A DNA stretch of 6,585 nt, taken from NCBI GenBank assembly GCA_946480845.1, contig CAMLLJ010000158.1, positions 1 to 6,585 of the forward strand, given 5' to 3'. This DNA comes from an uncultured Gemmatimonadota bacterium. GTDB taxonomy: Bacteria; Gemmatimonadota; Gemmatimonadetes; Gemmatimonadales; GWC2-71-9. The position numbers and the translations under genes were made by a program. Below the pieces are notes generated by a model. The model was not told where the DNA came from and did no database searches. It worked only from the letters and a program-made list of their open reading frames with translations. Below, piece by piece: positions 1 through 5,714 of the stretch. Position 1 is the first letter of the stretch. Every line of letters starts with the position of its first letter.

Positions 1-56
1 CAGCAGGAACTTTGTGGGTGTGCTGTTCACCATCAGTTGCTGTTGCTTTTCTCCGT

Positions 57-80
57 TCTCCGCGTCTCCGCGTCTCCGCG
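57..80. repeat. Three perfect copies of TCTCCGCG
   Basis: Three head-to-tail copies of an 8-base unit lie at 57-64, 65-72 and 73-80, preceded by a degenerate partial copy (TCTCCGT at 50-56). A second small duplication, GTTGCT twice, is at 36-47. The stretch lies downstream of the secreted-protein gene (stop at 101-103 on the minus strand), in about 100 bases without a gene. From memory, arrays reading CGCGGAGA on the other strand recur between genes in environmental high-GC genomes, so this may be one copy of a dispersed family. I see no hairpin, so I do not call it a terminator, although the minus strand has a short T-run (TTTTT) just after the stop codon. Confidence 0.7.
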
Positions 81-100
81 CTCGATCAAGAAAAATTCCC

Positions 101-745
101 TTAATGATGCCCGCCGGCCTTGTGATGCTCGCAGCTCGCCTTCGGGTTGAACTGCGCGAACATCCCCTTGGGGTTCTCCCGGTAGAGCCAGACGTGGAGG
201 TCGTAGTGCGGGGCGAAGTGGTGCGCCTCATCCACCTCGGTGTTCGGGTCGTCCACCATCCGGTTGAATTCGTGCCCCTGGTATGACGGCGGCGCGGTGT
301 GGCCCGCATCCTCCCACGCCTTGAGGAAGACCAGGTTCTCCACCGCCACCAGCTCGAGCGACCCATCCGCCTGCGGCTCGTAGATCAGCACGGCCGGGGT
401 CCGGAAGTCGGTGTGCGTGCCGTTCCCGTCCACCTTCGGGTTGGGCGGCGCCGTGATCCCCAGCCGCTGCATGTGCGCGAAGTGGATCCCCATCGCGCCG
501 TCCGCGCGGTCGCGGCCCGCCATGTCGGCGGTCTCGCAGGTGTTGCCGGGGTCGCGCACGTAGCCATCGGCGAGCGCCGCGTTCACGTCGCGATAGCGCT
601 CGGTGAGCGCGCGCAGCTCGTCGAGCGTCGGCTCGGCTGAGGCGACCTGCGCCGGGGCGGTGGACGCGGCGGCCGGCGCGGCGGACTGCGCCGCCAGCGG
701 CGAGGCGGCCGCCAGGGCGAGCAGGGAAAGGACCTTGGGCGACAT
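101..745 (-). CDS. Secreted His-rich protein of an uncharacterised family
   Basis: The 214-residue product starts at ATG 745-743, with GGAG at 755-752 six bases upstream. Residues 1-19 form a classic signal peptide (Lys4, then a Leu/Ala-rich core), with likely cleavage at LAA|Q around residue 19. An Ala/Pro-rich linker runs to about residue 38. The mature domain contains GIHF (86-89), LIYEP..DGSLELVAVE (120-136) and the C-terminal block HYDLHVWLYRENPKGMF (180-196) followed by NPKASC (200-205). From memory, these match a widespread conserved family of exported proteins of unknown function; no reaction is known to me. Many histidines (88, 91, 111, 149, 158, 175, 176, 180, 184) and a C-terminal HHKAGGHH tail suggest metal binding, which is inference. 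C70 and C205 are the only cysteines in the mature part and could form a disulfide. It is transcribed divergently from the LRR gene. Confidence is high that it is a gene and low on function. Confidence 0.9.
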   Translation of the reverse strand: MSPKVLSLLALAAASPLAAQSAAPAAASTAPAQVASAEPTLDELRALTERYRDVNAALADGYVRDPGNTCETADMAGRDRADGAMGIHFAHMQRLGITAPPNPKVDGNGTHTDFRTPAVLIYEPQADGSLELVAVENLVFLKAWEDAGHTAPPSYQGHEFNRMVDDPNTEVDEAHHFAPHYDLHVWLYRENPKGMFAQFNPKASCEHHKAGGHH

Positions 746-774
746 CGGGTTCTCCAGGGGAAAGGGCGGGCCCT

Positions 775-780
775 ACTATG
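775..780 (-). promoter_or_regulatory. Weak candidate -10 box for the secreted-protein gene
   Basis: The minus strand reads CATAGT here, matching TATAAT at four of six positions including the important A2 and T6. It lies about 30 bases upstream of the ATG at 745. No good -35 box is present at 16-18 bases spacing (TTCCGC at 17), so this is only a candidate. The remaining divergent intergenic DNA shows no better leftward promoter. Confidence 0.2.
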
Positions 781-811
781 CACCCGCGGGCGCATTCGCG
801 GAAGAGGCCGA

Positions 812-840
812 TTGACACTCGCCGCCCGGCGCCGCACTAT
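812..840 (+). promoter_or_regulatory. Sigma-70-type promoter for the LRR/lipoprotein operon
   Basis: A perfect -35 hexamer TTGACA (812-817) is followed after 17 bases by CACTAT (835-840). CACTAT keeps the A2, A5 and T6 of the -10 consensus. Transcription would begin near 847 and leave a leader of about 130 bases before the ATG at 979. The spacer holds the 8-base palindrome CGGCGCCG (827-834). The -10 is weak, but the spacing is ideal and the strand and position fit the downstream gene. Confidence 0.5.
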
Positions 841-880
841 CAGGCCAGCGCGCCGTCGGGGCGCCTCCTGTCCGCGGCAA

Positions 881-894
881 GGGAGCCCGCTCCC
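881..894. promoter_or_regulatory. Inverted repeat GGGAGC-CC-GCTCCC, possible operator
   Basis: Two perfect 6-base arms (881-886 and 889-894) are separated by two bases. The site lies about 35 bases downstream of the predicted transcription start of the LRR operon. A compact dyad in that position could be a repressor site. In RNA the two-base loop is too tight for the full stem, so it would form a shorter hairpin. GC-rich DNA makes small dyads common by chance, so this is tentative. Confidence 0.25.
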
Positions 895-966
895 ACCCGA
901 CCGGTTCGTGCACCGCACCATCGAACCTTCTTCCAGCCTGCCGATCAGCGGACCCCGGGCGTCATG

Positions 967-975
967 GAAGGGGGA
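967..975 (+). promoter_or_regulatory. Purine-rich ribosome binding site fixing the LRR gene start
   Basis: The tract GGAAGGGGG ends a few bases before ATG 979; its AAGG core (968-971) lies seven bases upstream. The alternative in-frame ATG at 964 has no Shine-Dalgarno sequence in front of it and itself overlaps this tract. The in-frame ATG at 778 lies upstream of the promoter. The start at 979 is therefore preferred. Confidence 0.6.
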
Positions 976-978
976 CCC

Positions 979-2898
979 ATGTCCAGGCCGATCACGCCCG
1001 CCACCTCGCTCGAGACCCTGAAGAAGGAAGCGCGCCGCTGGCTCAACGCCCTCGAGTCGGGCGACGCCGCCGCGCGCGCGCGGTTGCTCGCCGCCGTGCC
1101 CGATGCCCCCGCCGATCCCACCCTGCGCGACGTGCAGCACGCGCTCGCCCGGGAGCTGGGCCTCCCGGGCTGGGCGGCGCTCAAGCGCCGTCTCGGGAAC
1201 ACGGCGCTGCCCCGCTACGAGGCGGTGGCGAGCGCGCTGGTCGCCGCCTACGGCGCGCCCGATCCCGACGCCATGCGCACCGTCTGGGACTACTTCGGCC
1301 ACATGCGCACCTGGGACGTCATGCGCCGCTACGTCCGGCTCGACCTGGGCGGCCCGGAGGAGGTGCAGGACGGGGCACGCGACTTCATCACCATCCAGCA
1401 GGCGCGCTGGCTCGTTGCGCGCGCCCAGGGGTTCGCCACCTGGGACGAGCTGGCCGCGCACACCGACGCCGTCCCGCCCGGCACGGCAATGCTGCCCAAG
1501 CCGGTCGGCGGGTACCTCGCCGGCGAGCGCGAGCCGCTCGAGTCGCCCGACACGTACATCACGCGGAACTGGGACGACCTGCTCGACGCGATGGAGGAGC
1601 GCGGCCTTACGGCTGTGCACGGCGGCGGCCAGGTGACCGACGAGGTGCTCGAGCGCCTCTCCCGGCTCGAACAGGTGGAGGAGCTCGACCTGGGCGGCTC
1701 GCGCACGATCACCCGCGATGGACTGCGCCACCTCGCGCGGATGGCACGCCTGCGCGTACTCGTCCTCGGCGGCACGGCCGTGGACGACGAGGCGATGACC
1801 GTGATCCGCACGCTGCCGCGCCTCGAGCGACTGGTCCTTTCATGGACTCGCGTCACCGACGCCGGGGCCGCGCACCTCGCGGGCTGTGCCACGCTCCGCT
1901 CCGTGGATCTTTCGGGCACCGCTACCGGCGATGGAGCCCTGCGCGCGCTCGGCGGCAAGCCCGACCTCCGGGACTTCCGCTCCGGCAATGAGGTGACCGA
2001 CGCGGGGCTCGCGCAGCTCCGCGACTGGCCGGCGTTCCGTACCTGGTCCGCGATCGAGGGCAGGCTCGGCCTCTTCACCTATCTCGACCAGCCGAACCAG
2101 CTTCAGCTTCGCGGCAGCTTCGGCGACGCCGGGCTCGCGCACCTCGCGGCGCTCGAGGGGCTCTACGCGCTCGACCTGCACAGCGACCGGCTCGCGGTCA
2201 CCGGGGCGGGGCTCGCTCCGCTCGCCGCCCTGCCCCATCTCGAGTGGCTGGCCTTCGACCCGAAGGACCCCGACATGGCCTTCATCGCGGCGCTCCCGCG
2301 CCTTCGCCACCTGATGTGCCAGGACACGGCGGCGGGCGACGACGGCTTCGCGGCGCTCGCCCGTTCCCGATCGCTCGAGCATCTCTGGGGCCGCCGCTGC
2401 CACAACCTCCGGCGCCGCGGCTTCACGGCGCTGGCCGGGATCCCGACGCTGAAGTCGCTCTCGGTGAGCTGCCTCAACGTGGACGACGAGGGGCTGTCCG
2501 CGCTGCCCCGCTTCCCCGCCCTCACCGAGCTGATGCCGATGGACGTGCCCGACGAGGGCTACCGCCACGTCGGCCGCTGCGCGAACCTGGAGTCGCTGGT
2601 GCTGATGTACTGCCGCGAGTCCGGCGATCGCGCGACGGAGCACATCACCGGGCTCCCGCTCCGGAAGTATTTCGCGAGCTACAACCGGATCACCGACCGC
2701 ACACCGGAGCTGCTGAGCAGAATGGATTCGCTGGAGAAGATCACCTTCGACACCTGCGCCGGCCTCACCGACCGGGGCCTCGCGGCGCTGGCACGGCTGC
2801 CGAGGCTGAGGAAGCTCGCCGTGAGCGGGATGCCCGGCGTGACCGGCGGAGTGGCCAGCGCGTTCGGGAATGGGGTGGAGGTCCGCTGGAGGCCGTGA
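979..2898 (+). CDS. Cytoplasmic leucine-rich-repeat protein with duplicated N-terminal motif
   Basis: The product is 639 residues with no signal peptide or membrane segment, so it is probably cytoplasmic. Residues 10-72 begin LETLKKEARRWL and end L.DVQHALARELGLPGWAALK. From memory, this leader occurs in front of ankyrin or LRR repeats in Acidobacteriota and Gemmatimonadota proteins. A degenerate second copy of its last part lies at about 137-158 (IQQARWLVARAQGFATWDEL). From about residue 210 to the end there are roughly 16 leucine-rich repeats of about 24 residues. They resemble L..L.LS.T.VTDAGL.HLA.., the arrangement common in bacterial internalin- and GALA-like proteins. Around 355-377 the regularity breaks (GRLGLFTYLDQPNQLQL), giving a bulge or a boundary between two solenoid halves. 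LRR solenoids bind proteins, but the partner is unknown. The lipoprotein gene starts 23 bases after this stop, so the two probably share a transcript. I recognise no enzymatic domain. Confidence 0.9.
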   Translation: MSRPITPATSLETLKKEARRWLNALESGDAAARARLLAAVPDAPADPTLRDVQHALARELGLPGWAALKRRLGNTALPRYEAVASALVAAYGAPDPDAMRTVWDYFGHMRTWDVMRRYVRLDLGGPEEVQDGARDFITIQQARWLVARAQGFATWDELAAHTDAVPPGTAMLPKPVGGYLAGEREPLESPDTYITRNWDDLLDAMEERGLTAVHGGGQVTDEVLERLSRLEQVEELDLGGSRTITRDGLRHLARMARLRVLVLGGTAVDDEAMTVIRTLPRLERLVLSWTRVTDAGAAHLAGCATLRSVDLSGTATGDGALRALGGKPDLRDFRSGNEVTDAGLAQLRDWPAFRTWSAIEGRLGLFTYLDQPNQLQLRGSFGDAGLAHLAALEGLYALDLHSDRLAVTGAGLAPLAALPHLEWLAFDPKDPDMAFIAALPRLRHLMCQDTAAGDDGFAALARSRSLEHLWGRRCHNLRRRGFTALAGIPTLKSLSVSCLNVDDEGLSALPRFPALTELMPMDVPDEGYRHVGRCANLESLVLMYCRESGDRATEHITGLPLRKYFASYNRITDRTPELLSRMDSLEKITFDTCAGLTDRGLAALARLPRLRKLAVSGMPGVTGGVASAFGNGVEVRWRP

Positions 2899-2921
2899 GA
2901 ATCTACAGAAGGAAACGCACC

Positions 2922-4844
2922 ATGACGACTCGACGCTTTACCGTTCGCGGCACGGCCATCGCGGTACCACTGCTGCTTGCGGCCTGCTCGCAGCAGGGCC
3001 GCCCGGAGCACCAGCCCGCAACGGTGGCCAACGTGCCGATGGACAGCGTGCCATGGCGGCCGAGCTGGCCGGGCACGCAGATGGCGGTGGTGCGCGGCGA
3101 TCCGTCGGCCGGCGGCGCCTTCACCTTCCTCTTCCGGATGCCTACGGGCTACTGGATCCATCCACACACCCATCCCGTGGACGCCCGGATCCGCGTCATC
3201 TCCGGCACCCTGCTCGTCGGGATGGGCGAGCGGCTCGACACCACAGCGGTGCGCGCGCTCGCGCAGGGTGACTCGGTGCAGGTGGCGCGCGACATGGCCC
3301 ACTTCGAGGGCACGCGCGGCGAGACGGTGATCGAGGTGCGCGGCACCGGTGCCTGGGGCATCACCTTCCTCGACCCGTCGAAGGACCCGGCGCGCGCGGC
3401 GGCGCGGACCGTGTCGCGCGCCGCGCTCGACATGCTGATCGACAGTGTCTTCGCCGCGGGAGCAGCGGCGGGGCTGCAGGTCGCCATCGTGCAGGGCGAT
3501 TCGATCGTGCTCGAGCGTGCGCTGGGGACGGCGGACATGGAGACGGGCCGGCCCGTCACCGCCGCGACCCGGTTCCTGACCGCGTCCACGACGAAGGCGT
3601 TCACCGCGCTCGCGGCGATTTCACTCGACGAGCGGGGCGCGGTGGGCCTCGACGCATCGCTCGCCGAGCTCCTGCCCGCAGCACAGCTCGACAGCGGCCT
3701 CTCCGCGCGTGACATCACGCTCCGCGACCTGCTCGCCATGCGGAGCGGGATCGGCACGGACGGGCCCGTGGTCGTGCGCACCGCGTACACCGGCGAGTTC
3801 GACACCCCGACCCTGCTCCGGCTGCTCCGCTACCATGCGCCCTCGCGCCGTGGCCGCCGGTTCGAGTACGGCAACCTCGGCTACAACGTCGCGGCGCTTG
3901 CGCTCGAGCAGGCCACGGGCCGCCCCTGGCAGCGACTGGTCGAGGAGACCGTCCTCGGGCCGCTGGGCATGCGGGAGACGGCCTCGCGCCTCTCCGTGGT
4001 GCCGGCGGACCAGGTGGCGATGCCGCATGCGCTGCAGTCCGGCGGCCAGCGCCGGATCCCGCTCTACAAGTCGGACCGGACCTTGCACGCGGCGGGCGGC
4101 CACCTCACCACAGCGCGCGACCTGGCGCGCCTGGCCATCGCGCATCTCAACCAGGGGAAGGTCCCGGGGGCTCAGGGCGTCCCGGCATCCGCGATCGCCA
4201 CGGCGCAGCGGCGGGAGACCGACCAGGATCGGCAGTTCGCCTTCGTGCACCGGAACGGCTGGGGACTGGGCCTCGACATCGCCGACTATCGCGGCGACAC
4301 GCTCTTCGAGCGGAACGGATCGTTCACCGGATACTACTCGCACTTCTCGTTCATGCCGGCGCGCCGGATCGGCGTGGTGGTGCTGGCCAACAGCGACGCC
4401 GGCGGCGCGGCGGCCGAGATGATCGCGCAGGGAGTCTACGATCTCGCCCGCGGCGACGCGCCGGTCACCTTCGCGCCCCGGGTGGCGGACCTCCGGCGGC
4501 GTGTCGTCTCCCGCACCGCCGAGCCGCCGCCGCCCGCCCCTCCGCGCCCGCCCCTTCCCTTCGCACGCTATGCGGGCCGGTACTCGGACGACCTGCTCGG
4601 CACGCTGGTTGTCGAGCAGCGCGGCGACTCGCTCATCGCGCGCATGGGCGATTCATGGGGCGCGCTCCGAGCCGACACGGCCGCCAACACGCTGGCGGCG
4701 ACCCTGGCCGGCGGAAACCGTCGCCTCACGTTCGAGTTCCGGAGCAACGCCGGCCCCGCGCAGTCCGTGACGATGGCCGGTCGCACCTTCCGCCGTTCCG
4801 CCGTCCCGCCGTCCCGCCGCAATTCAACCGCAAGAACCGGATAG
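2922..4844 (+). CDS. Lipoprotein fusing a cupin domain to a beta-lactamase-family serine hydrolase
   Basis: The 640-residue product starts at ATG 2922, with AAGGA at 2909-2913. The basic N-terminus and LLLAAC (lipobox Cys22) mark a lipoprotein exported across the inner membrane. Residues 50-150 are a cupin: G76, H82, H84, G95 and, in motif 2, G116 and H127. The usual motif-1 metal-ligand glutamate position is Ala88 (Asp87 adjacent). Residues 168-510 are a serine hydrolase of the class-C beta-lactamase/D-aminopeptidase type. It has SxxK at S222-TT-K225 (nucleophile Ser222), the Tyr motif Y316-G-N318, GG at 392-393, and a third motif reading R464-N-G466 where HxG is usual. A proline-rich linker (535-546) leads to a beta-rich tail of the kind that often follows these hydrolases (FARYAGRYSDD at 547-557). 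Relatives act on peptides, esters or beta-lactams; the substrate here cannot be told. Cupin and hydrolase are normally separate proteins, and the reading frame is continuous through the junction. Likely co-transcribed with the LRR gene. Confidence 0.92.
   Translation: MTTRRFTVRGTAIAVPLLLAACSQQGRPEHQPATVANVPMDSVPWRPSWPGTQMAVVRGDPSAGGAFTFLFRMPTGYWIHPHTHPVDARIRVISGTLLVGMGERLDTTAVRALAQGDSVQVARDMAHFEGTRGETVIEVRGTGAWGITFLDPSKDPARAAARTVSRAALDMLIDSVFAAGAAAGLQVAIVQGDSIVLERALGTADMETGRPVTAATRFLTASTTKAFTALAAISLDERGAVGLDASLAELLPAAQLDSGLSARDITLRDLLAMRSGIGTDGPVVVRTAYTGEFDTPTLLRLLRYHAPSRRGRRFEYGNLGYNVAALALEQATGRPWQRLVEETVLGPLGMRETASRLSVVPADQVAMPHALQSGGQRRIPLYKSDRTLHAAGGHLTTARDLARLAIAHLNQGKVPGAQGVPASAIATAQRRETDQDRQFAFVHRNGWGLGLDIADYRGDTLFERNGSFTGYYSHFSFMPARRIGVVVLANSDAGGAAAEMIAQGVYDLARGDAPVTFAPRVADLRRRVVSRTAEPPPPAPPRPPLPFARYAGRYSDDLLGTLVVEQRGDSLIARMGDSWGALRADTAANTLAATLAGGNRRLTFEFRSNAGPAQSVTMAGRTFRRSAVPPSRRNSTARTG
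4792..4819 (+). repeat. 8-base tandem repeat at the 3' end of the lipoprotein gene
   Basis: Copies read GCCGTTCC (4792-4799), GCCGTCCC (4800-4807), GCCGTCCC (4808-4815), then a partial GCCG. It encodes the low-complexity end RRSAVPPSRR, after the last recognisable beta-strand (TMAGRTFRR). Eight is not a multiple of three, so gaining or losing a unit changes the reading frame of the last dozen or so residues. In the frame left by loss of one unit, no stop occurs at 4842; reading runs on into the next gene, to 5110. Confidence 0.7.
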
Positions 4845-4857
4845 CCGGAAATCCTCG

Positions 4858-4896
4858 CGGGCCGGAGATTGGGCGCGTTCACCGATCTCCGGCCCG
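4858..4896 (+). terminator. Strong 15-bp hairpin between lipoprotein and split-barrel genes
   Basis: The left arm 4858-4872 (CGGGCCGGAGATTGG) pairs with 4882-4896 (CCGATCTCCGGCCCG). There are 14 Watson-Crick pairs, one G-U wobble and a nine-base loop (4873-4881). It begins 13 bases after the lipoprotein stop codon. Only a weak pyrimidine tail (TTCTT, 4897-4901) follows, so it is a GC-rich, U-poor terminator or an mRNA-stabilising stem. Its 3' edge is six bases from the GAGGAG ribosome binding site of the next gene, and no promoter is visible between hairpin and gene. A leader or attenuator role is therefore possible. Confidence 0.6.
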
Positions 4897-4914
4897 TTCT
4901 TCGAGGAGCGCCGC

Positions 4915-5589
4915 ATGCACCGCCCGATCGACCCCGCCATCCTGTACTTCGGCACGCCCGTCGTGCTGGTCAGCTCGACCAACCCAGACGGCTCCCCCAA
5001 CCTCGCCCCGATGTCGAGCGCCTGGTGGCTGGGCCGGAGCTGCATGCTCGGCTTCGGCGCGCGCTCGCAGACGCCCGCCAACATCCAGCGCACCGGCGAG
5101 TGCGTGCTGAGCCTGCCGTCGGTGGAGCAGGTCTCCGCCGTGGACCGGCTGGCGCGGACCACGGGGTCGGACCCGGTGCCGGAGTGGAAGTCGGCGAACG
5201 GGTACACGCACGTGAAGGACAAGTTCGCGTGGGCCGGGCTCACGCCGGTGGCGAGCGAGCTTGTGGCGCCGCCGCGCGTGGCGGAATGCCCCATCCACCT
5301 CGAGGCCGAGCTGGCGGCGGTGCATCCGCTGGCGGTGGCCGATCCGGCGCGGAGGGGAAGGTCGCTGGCGCTCGAGGTGAGGATCCTGCGGGTGCACGTG
5401 ACTGATGCGGTGCGGCTCGCGGGACACCGGGACCGGATCGATCCCGAGCGGTGGCGGCCGCTGATCATGAGCTTCCAGCACTTCTTCGGATTGGGAGTAC
5501 GGGTGCATCCGTCGCGGCTGGCGGGGATCGCGGAGGAGGCGTATCGGGTGACCGCGGCTGCGCCCGCGGCGACGCTGCTCAGCGCGTAG
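4915..5589 (+). CDS. Flavin-reductase-like FMN-binding split-barrel protein
   Basis: The 224-residue product starts at ATG 4915, with a strong GAGGAG at 4903-4908 six bases away. No signal peptide is present, so it is cytoplasmic. The N-terminal half has the flavin reductase/flavoredoxin pattern: YFGTPVVLVSS (11-21), NPDGSPNLAPMSS (23-35), where the family binds FMN phosphate and isoalloxazine, then GFGARSQTPANI (46-57) and the RTGECVLSLPS strand (59-69). Later blocks GYTHVKDKF and PPRVAECP, and the C-terminal QHFFGLGVRVHPSRLA, also fit full-length members of this family as I remember them. Members bind FMN and move electrons from NAD(P)H or partner proteins to flavin or other acceptors; the acceptor here is unknown. 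It lies 70 bases after the lipoprotein gene across a hairpin, so co-transcription is uncertain. It converges with the SCO gene. Confidence 0.9.
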   Translation: MHRPIDPAILYFGTPVVLVSSTNPDGSPNLAPMSSAWWLGRSCMLGFGARSQTPANIQRTGECVLSLPSVEQVSAVDRLARTTGSDPVPEWKSANGYTHVKDKFAWAGLTPVASELVAPPRVAECPIHLEAELAAVHPLAVADPARRGRSLALEVRILRVHVTDAVRLAGHRDRIDPERWRPLIMSFQHFFGLGVRVHPSRLAGIAEEAYRVTAAAPAATLLSA

Positions 5590-5603
5590 CTCGAACCCAT
5601 CCG

Positions 5604-5710
5604 GTCATCCCGAGCGCAGCGAGGGACCTGCTCCAACGCGGTTCGAACCACGCGTTGAGTAGATCCCTCGCCTCCCCCTCGCTGCGCTCGGGGCTTCGGC
5701 TCGGGATGAC
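5604..5710. repeat. Long imperfect palindrome between convergent genes
   Basis: The ends are perfect 12-base inverted repeats, GTCATCCCGAGC (5604-5615) and GCTCGGGATGAC (5699-5710). Inside, GCAGCGAGGG (5616-5625) pairs with CCCTCGCTGC (5676-5685), GGACCTGCTCC roughly pairs with GAGTAGATCC, and AACGCG pairs with CGCGTT around the central GGTTCGAACC (5640-5649). The right arm carries two extra pieces absent from the left, of about 13 and 11 bases, that look like local duplications (CCCGAGC and GCGAGGG each occur twice). The element starts 14 bases after the split-barrel stop and ends four bases before the SCO stop on the other strand. It probably serves as a two-way terminator. From memory, near-identical units starting TCATCCCGAGCG are dispersed in many environmental genomes. 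No coding potential. Confidence 0.75.
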
Positions 5711-5714
5711 TCCG

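Noticed and set aside
57..80. CRISPR-like array
   Set aside because: The units are 8 bases, directly abutting and without spacers.
778..978. Upstream in-frame extension of the LRR gene starting at ATG 778 or 964
   Set aside because: The extension is Arg/Pro-rich with no family resemblance. It contains the predicted promoter, and neither start has a ribosome binding site. ATG 979 does, and it begins the recognised leader domain.
583..1731. 382-codon open frame on the minus strand
   Set aside because: It is antisense to the LRR and secreted-protein genes, has Arg/Pro/Gly-rich shadow composition, spans a divergent promoter region and shows no recognisable domain.
1840..2643. 267-codon open frame on the minus strand opposite the LRR gene
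   Set aside because: It is a product of high GC and the repeat periodicity of the LRR gene. The translation is Arg/Glu/Ala-biased with no domain or signal.
2244..2921. Upstream extension of the lipoprotein frame inside the LRR gene
   Set aside because: It overlaps the LRR gene in another frame with Arg/Pro/Ala-rich low-complexity sequence. The lipoprotein signal peptide begins cleanly at 2922 after a Shine-Dalgarno sequence.
2899..2921. Separate promoter for the lipoprotein gene in the 23-base gap
   Set aside because: There is no room for a promoter and no -35/-10 pair. Only a ribosome binding site is present.
3621..4343. 240-codon open frame on the minus strand opposite the hydrolase domain
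   Set aside because: It is a shadow frame. The plus strand carries a well-conserved serine hydrolase with its motifs.
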